This document shows positions 15,149 to 23,001 of a stretch of 37,945 nt of DNA, one piece after another (within the stretch, counting starts at the first letter, position 1; each line of letters begins with the position of its first letter). Location: assembly GCA_002011745.1 (NCBI GenBank), contig MTOU01000010.1, positions 1 through 37,945 on the forward strand, read 5' to 3'. This DNA comes from Nitrospirae bacterium JdFR-85 (GTDB taxonomy: Bacteria > Nitrospirota > Thermodesulfovibrionia > Thermodesulfovibrionales > JdFR-85). Below the pieces are notes generated by a model, which was not told where the DNA came from, did no database searches, and saw nothing but the letters and a program-made list of their open reading frames with translations. Made by a program: the position numbers and the translations under genes.

Positions 15149-17320
15149 ATGATGAGAAGAGTAATAATATTTATAGCTTTTATCGGATTAATATTTTATG
15201 GATGTGCAAATAAGGCTTCTGTTAAGCAGGGGGAGAGTATATCAAAACCTGAGGTTAAAACAGCAGAATCGGTTCTGCCAGAGATAACCTCTCTCGAGGT
15301 CTCTTCAGATTCAGTCACTATAAATGTTGATTCTCCATTTGAATATACTGTCTACAAGCCTGGTGATCCTTTTAAGACCATTGTGGAACTAAAAGGGGTC
15401 AAGCCTGGCAAATACACTGGAAGAATTGAGGGAGAAGGAAAGATCTCTGAGATGAGATTGTCTTATTTGAAGACTCCTGTGGAGGGAACACGAATAGAGA
15501 TTACCCTTGCTGAACCATCTGAGTTTTCTGCTGAATATGGGGGAGGCAGGCTTGTCTTGAAGGTGATCTCAACAGAGACAGAACAAGCAGGTGTCTCTAT
15601 TGTTGAGGTGGGTCCCTCTATAAATGAAACACCAGAAACAGAGGAAGAGATAATTCCTGAGAAGATCGAGATTCCAGAGGCAGAGTATGTAGAAGAGGTG
15701 ATAATGAGCAGGGAAGGTGACAAGGTTATGGTTACCATTAAGGGAGATGGAAGGTTAGTCCCTGATATATTCCCCTTAGAAGGAAGACTTGTGATCGATC
15801 TGCCAGGAGTTGATATGAGGGCAGAGTTACCAAAAGAGGTGATTAAACCTTTGAGAGGCATCAGATGGGGTGAACATGAAGACAAAACAAGGATAGTTCT
15901 TGATCTTGAACCTAATACATCCTTTGATGTGGTTTCTATAGATGATAGGATAGATATAGCTTTGAGGTCAGCATTACTTATGAGTGAGAGGATTGAGGAA
16001 GAGATTGAAACCAAAGCAGAAGGGGTAGCTGCGGAGGTGGGAGAATTAAAAGAGACACCTGAGCAAAAGTTCCTACCGGAAAGGGGTGTTCTTGAAGAAG
16101 GCAAATACAGGGGCAGAAGAATATCCCTTGATTTCCAGAATGCTGATATAGTTCCTATTTTTAGACTGTTAGCAGATGTGAGTGGATACAATATAGTGGT
16201 TGATCCTAAGGTGAAGGGTAAGATAACAATGAAGTTGATAAATGTGCCTTGGGATCAGGCTCTTGATATTATTCTCAAGACACATAAACTTGACAAAGTA
16301 GTGGAAGGGAACATTATTAGGATAGCACCTGCAGAGGATATAGCAAGGGAGAGAGAAGCAAAAGCGAGAATGTTGGAAGCACAGCGGAAGGCAGAGCCTC
16401 TTATTACGCAGGTCTTTCCAATTAGTTATGCTGACGTGAAAAAAGTGAAGAGTGCTATTGTGAATGCCAAAATACTCTCAGAAAGGGGCAGTGTGAGTGT
16501 TGATGAGAGGATCAGTTCTATTATAGTAAAAGATATAGAGAGTAATATGCCTAAGATAGAGCAGCTGATAAAAACCCTTGACAAACCAACTCCTCAGGTG
16601 ATGATAGAGGCAAGGATAGTTGAAGTGAACACAAATGTAACAAGAGAGTTAGGTATTAGATGGGGTATTAATACCCATTCATATGATAAGTTAATAAATC
16701 TTGGAGGTCTTACTCCTTATATGGTTGATTTCCCTTCAGGTGCGGGAGCAGGTTCAGGTTCTGGAATAACCTTTGGATTTCTCAACAAGGCAAGGACCTT
16801 AGGGCTTGATTTAGAGATTTCTGCCCTTGAAACATCAGGTAAACTAAAAATAGTCTCCAATCCCAGAATTATTACGATTGATAATCAGGAGGCTATGATA
16901 TCTCAGGGTAAGAGTATTCCTGTGAGAAAGCTAACCTCTGAAGGAACAGTCTCAACAGAATACAAGGATGTTAAACTGGAGTTGAAAGTAAAACCTCATA
17001 TCACACCCGATGGTTCCATAATTCTTAAGGTGGAAGCCAAGAAGGAGGAGCTTGATCCAACGGTTCCCTCTGTAGAGGGTGTACCAGGGACAGACAAAAA
17101 AGAGGCAAAAACAAAGGTTATCATAAAAGACGGAGAGACATTAGTTATAGGCGGTATCTACAAGACAGTTGATAATAATTCATCCTCGGGTGTTCCAGGT
17201 GCAAAGGATATCCCGATTATTGGCTGGTTATTCAAGAATAAAAAGAAAGAGAAGCAGACTAATGAGTTGCTTATATTTATAACACCCAGGATTCTCAAGG
17301 CTACACCAAAGGGAGAATAA
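15149..17320 (+). CDS. pilQ: Type IV pilus secretin PilQ
   Basis: PilQ is the outer-membrane secretin ring through which the pilus passes. Order of domains in the 723 residues: signal sequence ending IFYGC, two AMIN peptidoglycan-binding domains (about 45-140 and 175-275), an STN/N0 domain (about 325-395, ISLDFQNADIVPIFRLL and VDPKVKGKITMKL), an N1 domain (about 405-485), and the secretin core (about 490-712, VMIEARIVEVNTN, GASGKLKIVSNPRI-like and LLIFITPRIL). The start at 15149 has GAGGAGG upstream. The signal ends in a Gly-Cys that resembles a poor lipobox, which is unusual for a secretin. It closes the pilMNOPQ set; pilin, motor and prepilin peptidase genes are elsewhere. Confidence 0.95.
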   Translation: MMRRVIIFIAFIGLIFYGCANKASVKQGESISKPEVKTAESVLPEITSLEVSSDSVTINVDSPFEYTVYKPGDPFKTIVELKGVKPGKYTGRIEGEGKISEMRLSYLKTPVEGTRIEITLAEPSEFSAEYGGGRLVLKVISTETEQAGVSIVEVGPSINETPETEEEIIPEKIEIPEAEYVEEVIMSREGDKVMVTIKGDGRLVPDIFPLEGRLVIDLPGVDMRAELPKEVIKPLRGIRWGEHEDKTRIVLDLEPNTSFDVVSIDDRIDIALRSALLMSERIEEEIETKAEGVAAEVGELKETPEQKFLPERGVLEEGKYRGRRISLDFQNADIVPIFRLLADVSGYNIVVDPKVKGKITMKLINVPWDQALDIILKTHKLDKVVEGNIIRIAPAEDIAREREAKARMLEAQRKAEPLITQVFPISYADVKKVKSAIVNAKILSERGSVSVDERISSIIVKDIESNMPKIEQLIKTLDKPTPQVMIEARIVEVNTNVTRELGIRWGINTHSYDKLINLGGLTPYMVDFPSGAGAGSGSGITFGFLNKARTLGLDLEISALETSGKLKIVSNPRIITIDNQEAMISQGKSIPVRKLTSEGTVSTEYKDVKLELKVKPHITPDGSIILKVEAKKEELDPTVPSVEGVPGTDKKEAKTKVIIKDGETLVIGGIYKTVDNNSSSGVPGAKDIPIIGWLFKNKKKEKQTNELLIFITPRILKATPKGE

Positions 17321-17346
17321 TTTTCGGTAATATAGAAGGAGGAGTT

Positions 17347-17964
17347 ATGCAGAAGAAGATACTAAAGATATCCTTAATATTATTGGTAGGGTTTCTGCTT
17401 TTTAGCTGTGGTGCAGGCCCTGGTTCCCCTGGGAGTTCAGGATTCGAAAATGTGGGTGCCTATATTGATGTGGTAGAGGCAGTGCACATGGACCCCTCAG
17501 GTGAATATGGTGATGTATGGCAGTTTGATCTGATACAGGATATATGTGATGCTGGCCCGCCTCCTGAGTATGAGAAATGGGGTGATGATTTTGCCATACT
17601 TAAATTCAAGGCATCCAGTTATGATCCAAACTTCCCAGGAGGCACAATGTACATCAAAAGATACAAGGTGGAGTTTACTCCACAAAACTTTAACTTTGGG
17701 CTACCTCCCGTGGTTGAGTATGACCTCACCTATTCCCTTGCAATAGAGCCAGATGGTGATGAGGTAACAGGAGTATTTCTTGTATTGAGATTTGGTGATA
17801 AGACAGAGATTGTTGATGCTATAGATAGAGGTATTTTTAGCCCCTCTGAGTATCCCCTTACATATGATATGAAGATAACTTTTTACGGAGAAGATATGTA
17901 CGGTAATAATTTTAGCTTCATATGGCATAGAACTATTGATTTATTCAATGTTTATAGATGTTAA
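17347..17964 (+). CDS. Predicted lipoprotein, unknown function
   Basis: The product has a lipoprotein signal: Lys-rich start, hydrophobic helix and lipobox LFSC with Cys at about residue 21, followed by a Gly/Pro/Ser-rich linker. The mature 180 residues are beta-rich (FAILKFKASSYDPNFPGG, YKVEFTPQNFNFG, GVFLVLRFGDKTEIV) with no recognised family and no catalytic motif. AGGAGG precedes ATG 17347. It is 26 bases after pilQ, with another lipoprotein 36 bases later, so the three are probably co-transcribed. In other pilus operons accessory lipoproteins follow pilQ; the same role here is only inferred. Confidence 0.8.
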   Translation: MQKKILKISLILLVGFLLFSCGAGPGSPGSSGFENVGAYIDVVEAVHMDPSGEYGDVWQFDLIQDICDAGPPPEYEKWGDDFAILKFKASSYDPNFPGGTMYIKRYKVEFTPQNFNFGLPPVVEYDLTYSLAIEPDGDEVTGVFLVLRFGDKTEIVDAIDRGIFSPSEYPLTYDMKITFYGEDMYGNNFSFIWHRTIDLFNVYRC

Positions 17965-18000
17965 TAGTAATTTAAGAATATATAGGGAGGAAATATAATC

Positions 18001-19134
18001 ATGAAGAGATTCGGATTTTTAATAGGATTAATATTGACTCTAATGATAGTTCTTTTCCTGAACAGTTGTGGTGGTGGAGCTGGAGATGATTATACACCTC
18101 CAGGTATAAATCCAGGTCAACCTGCTGAATTAAGGCTCTATCCTGATAGAAATGTAGTCCAAACAGGTGCTTATGTGAGTTTAAGAGCTTTTTTGATTGA
18201 TGCTAATGGTCGTCCCGTGTCTGGGCAGGTGGTAAATTTTACAAACCTTTCCATATATGGGATTCTTAGCAGTACGACTGCCGTTACAGATGATCAGGGG
18301 GTTGCGAAGGTAGAAATAAGGTCTACCACTGATGGAATAGCCACTATAGTGGCTGAAAATAGCGGTCTCAGGGATCGAAGAAGTGTAGTATTTACGTCAA
18401 ATGATACTATTAATGGTCTTGCTATATTCCCTGTCACTGTACAGATGGATGTGGATGGTGATGGGGATGGAGTATATAATGAGCCTGAGGATTTAAATAT
18501 GCTTCAGGGTTCAGGGGATGATACTATATTGGTCAGAGCGACTGTTTCAGTTTTTGGACAGTTAGTGGTTAATGCAGAGGTTACATTTACTACTGATTTT
18601 CCAGATGATTATGCCTATTTCCCCTTTGGTACAGATACAGACAATGACGGAAAAGGAGATTATCTGCAGACCTATACAAATAGTGCAGGTCAGGCTTATG
18701 CCACTATAAAGGTAGAGGCTGGTAATGTTTTCTCATCTGGTTCATATCTGAATATATTTGCACAGACAGAATCAATCTATGTGCCTGAATTTGACAGTTA
18801 CTTTATAGGTTATGGTGCCACAAGTGTGTTCCTTGAACCTGTGGTGATAGCAGATGTTTCCATTTATGCAACACCAGATGTGGTTACCGCAGGTGGCACA
18901 TCAACTCTCACAATAGGTGTAAGTCTCTCTACAGGTTATCCAGCTCCTGACGGTACGGTGGTACAGCTTTCAGCCACATGTGGTGCCATAGACAAGCCTT
19001 TTGTACAGACCCAGAATGGGGTTGCCTCAGCAACATTCACTGCTCCTTCTGAGGTTGCAGCTACAACTGTTTGTACCGTAACAGCAGCTGCTGGTGGTGT
19101 GGAGGATAGCGTTAATATTACGGTTAATCCGTAA
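18001..19134 (+). CDS. Ig-like (Big_1/invasin-type) lipoprotein with calcium-binding-like loops
   Basis: The product starts with a lipoprotein signal ending in LNSCGGG (Cys about 23), so it is likely outer-membrane anchored. Residues about 40-130 form a bacterial Ig-like domain of the Big_1 kind: AELRLYPDRNVVQTGAYVSL, PVSGQVVNFT, then DDQGVAKVEIRSTTDG. Asp-rich loops DVDGDGDGVYNEPEDLN (about 156-172) and DTDNDGKGDYL resemble calcium-binding EF/thrombospondin-type loops. Another Ig-like repeat ends the protein (DVVTAGGTSTLTIGVSLS, GVASATFTAPSE). Such proteins act as surface adhesins or scaffold parts. It is the last gene before a palindrome and the subtilase genes; AGGGAGG lies before its ATG. 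Confidence 0.78.
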   Translation: MKRFGFLIGLILTLMIVLFLNSCGGGAGDDYTPPGINPGQPAELRLYPDRNVVQTGAYVSLRAFLIDANGRPVSGQVVNFTNLSIYGILSSTTAVTDDQGVAKVEIRSTTDGIATIVAENSGLRDRRSVVFTSNDTINGLAIFPVTVQMDVDGDGDGVYNEPEDLNMLQGSGDDTILVRATVSVFGQLVVNAEVTFTTDFPDDYAYFPFGTDTDNDGKGDYLQTYTNSAGQAYATIKVEAGNVFSSGSYLNIFAQTESIYVPEFDSYFIGYGATSVFLEPVVIADVSIYATPDVVTAGGTSTLTIGVSLSTGYPAPDGTVVQLSATCGAIDKPFVQTQNGVASATFTAPSEVAATTVCTVTAAAGGVEDSVNITVNP

Positions 19135-19151
19135 GGAAATAAATAATTTAA

Positions 19152-19178
19152 GTAGGGGGAGGTTTGATCCTCCCCTAC
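19152..19178. repeat. GC-rich palindrome, REP-like or terminator
   Basis: GTAGGGGGAGG (19152-19162), loop TTTGAT, CCTCCCCTAC (19169-19178) make a 10-bp stem with one bulged G. It lies 18 bases after the Ig-like lipoprotein gene. No T run follows on either strand, so a classic terminator is not evident. The GTAGGGG arms resemble short interspersed palindromes, but a second copy was not found in this window. Confidence 0.5.
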
Positions 19179-19251
19179 AGAAGGTAAGAGATGGGTAATG
19201 GATTTCTTTGGTGTGGGGAAGGTGAGACCTATTAAATACAAGGAGGCATTT

Positions 19252-21003
19252 ATGAGAAGGTTATTTATGACAGGTATAATCTGTATTGTTTTTATATTCT
19301 CGATTAATATTAGAGACGCCTCTTCTCTTACATTACAGGAGGTGAAGAATAGAGTCCTCGCTACCTTGGAGAGTGTCTCTGAGGATGCCTATAAGCCTGG
19401 AGAGGTAATAGTCAAGTTTCGTGAAGGTGTGGTGCAGACTCAAGCAACCCAACTGCACCGTAGTCTTGGTGCACAGGTGGTGAGAGAGATGAAGGGTTTA
19501 GGAATAGAGCTTGTGAGACTACCAGAAGGAGTCTCTGTAAAAGAGGCTGTACGGCAGTACATGGCAGATCCGGCGGTGGAGTATGCAGAGCCGAATTATA
19601 TTTATAAAATAAAAGATACCTTCCCGAATGATACTTACTTCTCACAGCAATGGGCACTCCACAACACAGGTCAGATGCTTAATGCAGTGCCTGATGCAGA
19701 TATGGATATGCCAGAGGCATGGGATATCGCCACAGGTAGCAGGGATTTTATTGTTGCTGTTATAGATACAGGTGTGGATTATAGCCATCCTGATCTTGCA
19801 CTTAATATCTGGATTAATAAAAATGAGGTACCAGATAATGGGATTGATGATGATAACAACAATTATATAGACGATATAGTAGGCTGGGACTTTGTGTTGA
19901 ATACAAATCAGCCTTTTGATGCCCTTTATCACGGCACCCATGTGGCAGGTATTATAGGTGCCTTAGGGGACAATGATATGGGTATAACAGGAGTAAACTG
20001 GTATGTGAGGATCATGCCCCTTAAGGCAGGAGATGAAAATGGTCTTCTATATCTTGATGCAATATTGGATGCGATCCATTATGCAGCAGATATGGGAGCT
20101 GATGTTATAAATGCAAGTTATGGAGGATATGCCTTCTCTCAGTCTCAATATGATGCAATATCCTATGCTGACTCCAAAGGTGTACTCTTTGTGGCAGCAG
20201 CAGGGAATGAGACCAATGATAATGATTTGAATCCAGTTTACCCTGCAAGTTATGACCTTCCCAATATTATCTCAGTAGCTGCCTCTGACCAGGATGATCA
20301 GTTTGCCACATTTTCGAATTACGGTGCCACCTCAGTTGATGTTGTAGCCCCTGGGAATCATACTATCAGCACATGGCCTACATATGTGGAGCCTTTGGGA
20401 TATGAGACAATTGAGGGTACCTCAATGGCATCACCCCATGTGGCAGGGCTTGCTGCACTGCTGATGGATTATTATCGGAATTTCAATATATATCAGATAA
20501 AGGCCACCATAGAGAGCTTTGTTGACAAACTTCCACAATTCAATGGTTATGTTGCATCTAATGGAAGGGTAAATGCCTATAAGGCTCTTTCTTCGCTATT
20601 GGTCCCATCTGGACTTGTCTCTACAGCCTCAGACCCCACTGCTGTTAAACTCACCTGGCAGGATAATGCCACTGGAGAGTCTGGCTACAGGATAGAACGT
20701 AAGGAAGAAGGTGAGGCTTCCTTCCAGCAGATTGCCACTGTAGGAGCAGACACCACAGAGTATACTGATACCAATGTGGAAGCAGGGAAGACTTATACCT
20801 ATAGGGTAATAGCCTACAACTCCATAGGAGAGTCTCCTCAGTACTCTAATGAAACTACCATAACAGTACCTACCACAACAACGACCTCTTCTGGAGGCGG
20901 TGGGTGCGCAATAGTGGCTTCTGATACTCATACAACCCTTGACATAGGGCTTATCCTTGGTGCTGTGATAGCACTCTTGTGGTTGAGGAGACAGAGGCAC
21001 TGA
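19252..21003 (+). CDS. Secreted subtilase (S8) with FN3 domain and C-terminal sorting-like tail
   Basis: A secreted serine protease. ATG 19252 is chosen because AGGAGG (19241-19246) precedes it and a signal peptide then follows (LFMTGIICIVFIFSINI). An inhibitor-like prodomain (PGEVIVKFREGV, about 40-120) precedes the S8 domain with the triad: Asp173 in VIDTGVDYSHPD, His227 in HGTHVAGII, Ser391 in GTSMASPHVAGLAAL, plus AAGNETND (oxyanion Asn). Asp-rich inserts (GIDDDNNNYIDDI) look like calcium sites. A fibronectin type III domain covers about 462-545. The tail is SSGGGGCAI, then a spacer, a membrane helix (IGLILGAVIALLWL) and RRQRH, i.e. a Gly/Cys-helix-basic layout typical of C-terminal sorting signals. 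A longer in-frame version could begin at 19198. Confidence 0.9.
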   Translation: MRRLFMTGIICIVFIFSINIRDASSLTLQEVKNRVLATLESVSEDAYKPGEVIVKFREGVVQTQATQLHRSLGAQVVREMKGLGIELVRLPEGVSVKEAVRQYMADPAVEYAEPNYIYKIKDTFPNDTYFSQQWALHNTGQMLNAVPDADMDMPEAWDIATGSRDFIVAVIDTGVDYSHPDLALNIWINKNEVPDNGIDDDNNNYIDDIVGWDFVLNTNQPFDALYHGTHVAGIIGALGDNDMGITGVNWYVRIMPLKAGDENGLLYLDAILDAIHYAADMGADVINASYGGYAFSQSQYDAISYADSKGVLFVAAAGNETNDNDLNPVYPASYDLPNIISVAASDQDDQFATFSNYGATSVDVVAPGNHTISTWPTYVEPLGYETIEGTSMASPHVAGLAALLMDYYRNFNIYQIKATIESFVDKLPQFNGYVASNGRVNAYKALSSLLVPSGLVSTASDPTAVKLTWQDNATGESGYRIERKEEGEASFQQIATVGADTTEYTDTNVEAGKTYTYRVIAYNSIGESPQYSNETTITVPTTTTTSSGGGGCAIVASDTHTTLDIGLILGAVIALLWLRRQRH

Positions 21004-21039
21004 TTTCTGTCTATTCTGCTGGAGAAGGGGTTGGTATAA

Positions 21040-23001
21040 TTGGTGAGAGATAAAAAGAGTGGTCTTATATTCTGGCCGCTTGTGGTATGTATATTTTTTT
21101 TGTCCTCTGTAACAGAAGGGCACTTCCCTCTTGAGAGTAATGATAGAAGATATGTTGAGGGAGAGGTAATTGTAAAATTTAAAGGCTCTGTCCTCGGAGT
21201 TCAAACCTTAATCCATCAACAGATAGGAGCAGAAGTAAGAAGGAGACTTGTAAGAAGTAATATAGAATTAATAAGGCTTCCAGAGAATTTATCAGTATAT
21301 GAGGCAGTCCAATACTATCTCAGTCATCCAGAAGTAGAGTATGCAGAACCCAATTATATCCTGAGTATCCAGAAGATTCCTGCAGACCCTCTGTATTCGA
21401 GTCAATGGGGGTTGCGGTTTATATCTGCTCCAGAGGCATGGGATATATCCACCTGTGATCAAGAGATAATAGTTGCAATGATTGATACAGGCCTGCAGAT
21501 AACTCATCCTGATATTTCTCAGAATCTTTGGCAGAACCCTGATGAGACAATAGACGGAACAGACAATGATGGTAATGCCCTGGTGGATGATATATATGGA
21601 TGGGACTTTGTAAATGGTGATAATGATCCTGCTGATGACCACGGACATGGTACCCATATAGCAGGTATTATCGGGGCTGTTGGCAACAATGGAATAGGTA
21701 TAACAGGTGTATGCTGGAGGGTGAAACTGATGCCATTGAAGATTCTTGATGCAGATGGTTATGGAACAGTAGCAGGGGAGATACAGGCTATTATGTATGC
21801 GATTGAGGAAGGGGCTGATGTGATAAATGCGAGTTTTGGGGGAGGTAGTTATAGCAATGCAGAAAGAGATGCTATCAGTATGGCTAAGGAGGCAGGAGTT
21901 CTATTTGTCTCTGCAGCAGGCAATGGAGGGGAGGATTATATTGGAGACAATATTGACCTTTTTCCTTTTTATCCAGCAAGCTACTCCTTAGAGAACATAG
22001 TATCTGTAACAGCCAATGGCAGTTCAGGCACCTTAGCTACTTTTGCAAATTTTGGAGCTACTTCTGTTGATCTTGCAGCTCCAGGTGTCTATATTCTCAG
22101 CACCCAGCTTGGAAATTCTTATATAGAGAAGACCGGTACCTCTATGGCAACAGCCTTTGTCACAGGTGCGGTGGCATTGATGAAGAGTATATATCCCTAT
22201 ATGGATTACTGGCAGATAAAGGAGATTATCCTGAGAACAGTGGACAAAAGGATGTCTTTGAATGGAAAAGTGCTTTCAGAGGGGACATTGAATCTCCAGA
22301 AGGCTGCACATTCACTGTTGAAGCCCTCGGCTCTACAGGCGGTTCAGGTGGAGCAGAACAGGGTAGAACTTTTCTGGATTGACAACTCCTCCTCAGAGGA
22401 CGGTTTTATTGTAGAGAGAGCTCCAGATGGGGAATTCGCAGAGATTGGTAGAACAGAGGCAGGTATTACCTTCTTTGAGGATACATCAGTGAGTGATGGT
22501 TCTCTCTATAGGTATAGAGTAAAATCCTTTATAGAAGGTGTGGGCAGTGGAGAGGTTTCAGAAGAACTCACTGTTGTGACACCTCTTAACCCCCCTACAG
22601 AACTTTCAGTGCTTGGTGTGGGCTCTACAGAGGTGAGTATAGGATGGGTTGATAATTCTTCTTCAGAGGAGGGCTACATTGTAGAGAGGGCTGAAGGAGA
22701 TGGAGGATTTGTTTTAGTGGCAACACTGCCTCAGAATACCCAACAGTATTCAGACCACGGGCTTTTCCCTTCCACCAGATACCGTTATAGGATAAAGGCA
22801 TACAACACAGTAGCAGGGGAGTCAGAATCGGTGGAGATTGAGGTGACAACAACTGAAAAAGTTTCTTCAGGAGGAGGCGGAGGATGCTCTATAACTCGTG
22901 GGCCTGTGGAGTCTTCAAAGGCTGTTTCAGAGGTTCTTCTGTTTCTGTTTCCTCTCCTGATGCTTATGCTAAAAAGAATAATTACTAAGAGAGTCTCTTG
23001 A
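21040..23001 (+). CDS. Second secreted subtilase (S8) with two FN3 domains and sorting-like tail
   Basis: A paralogue of the preceding protease. The product (about 653 residues) starts at TTG 21040 or GTG 21043, both after GGAGAAGGGG, and opens with a signal sequence (GLIFWPLVVCIFFLSSV). The prodomain contains GEVIVKFKGSV. Catalytic residues: Asp149 in MIDTGLQITHPD, His203 in HGTHIAGIIGAV, Ser368 in GTSMATAFVTGAVAL, with SAAGNGGEDY. Two FN3 domains follow (about 430-515 and 518-605; both carry WxDNSSSE and YRYR). The tail has SSGGGGGCSI, a helix (LLFLFPLLMLML) and KRIITKRVS, the same architecture as its neighbour. The 36-base gap suggests a common transcript and tandem duplication. The last 17 bases overlap the convergent transglutaminase gene. 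Confidence 0.9.
   Translation: MVRDKKSGLIFWPLVVCIFFLSSVTEGHFPLESNDRRYVEGEVIVKFKGSVLGVQTLIHQQIGAEVRRRLVRSNIELIRLPENLSVYEAVQYYLSHPEVEYAEPNYILSIQKIPADPLYSSQWGLRFISAPEAWDISTCDQEIIVAMIDTGLQITHPDISQNLWQNPDETIDGTDNDGNALVDDIYGWDFVNGDNDPADDHGHGTHIAGIIGAVGNNGIGITGVCWRVKLMPLKILDADGYGTVAGEIQAIMYAIEEGADVINASFGGGSYSNAERDAISMAKEAGVLFVSAAGNGGEDYIGDNIDLFPFYPASYSLENIVSVTANGSSGTLATFANFGATSVDLAAPGVYILSTQLGNSYIEKTGTSMATAFVTGAVALMKSIYPYMDYWQIKEIILRTVDKRMSLNGKVLSEGTLNLQKAAHSLLKPSALQAVQVEQNRVELFWIDNSSSEDGFIVERAPDGEFAEIGRTEAGITFFEDTSVSDGSLYRYRVKSFIEGVGSGEVSEELTVVTPLNPPTELSVLGVGSTEVSIGWVDNSSSEEGYIVERAEGDGGFVLVATLPQNTQQYSDHGLFPSTRYRYRIKAYNTVAGESESVEIEVTTTEKVSSGGGGGCSITRGPVESSKAVSEVLLFLFPLLMLMLKRIITKRVS

Noticed and set aside
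15463-16191. 242-codon minus-strand frame within pilQ
   Set aside because: Ser/Thr/Pro-rich translation typical of a shadow frame; pilQ on the other strand is unambiguous.
21035-21040. TATAAT just before the second subtilase
   Set aside because: A start site set by it would fall inside the gene after both candidate start codons, and no -35 is present.
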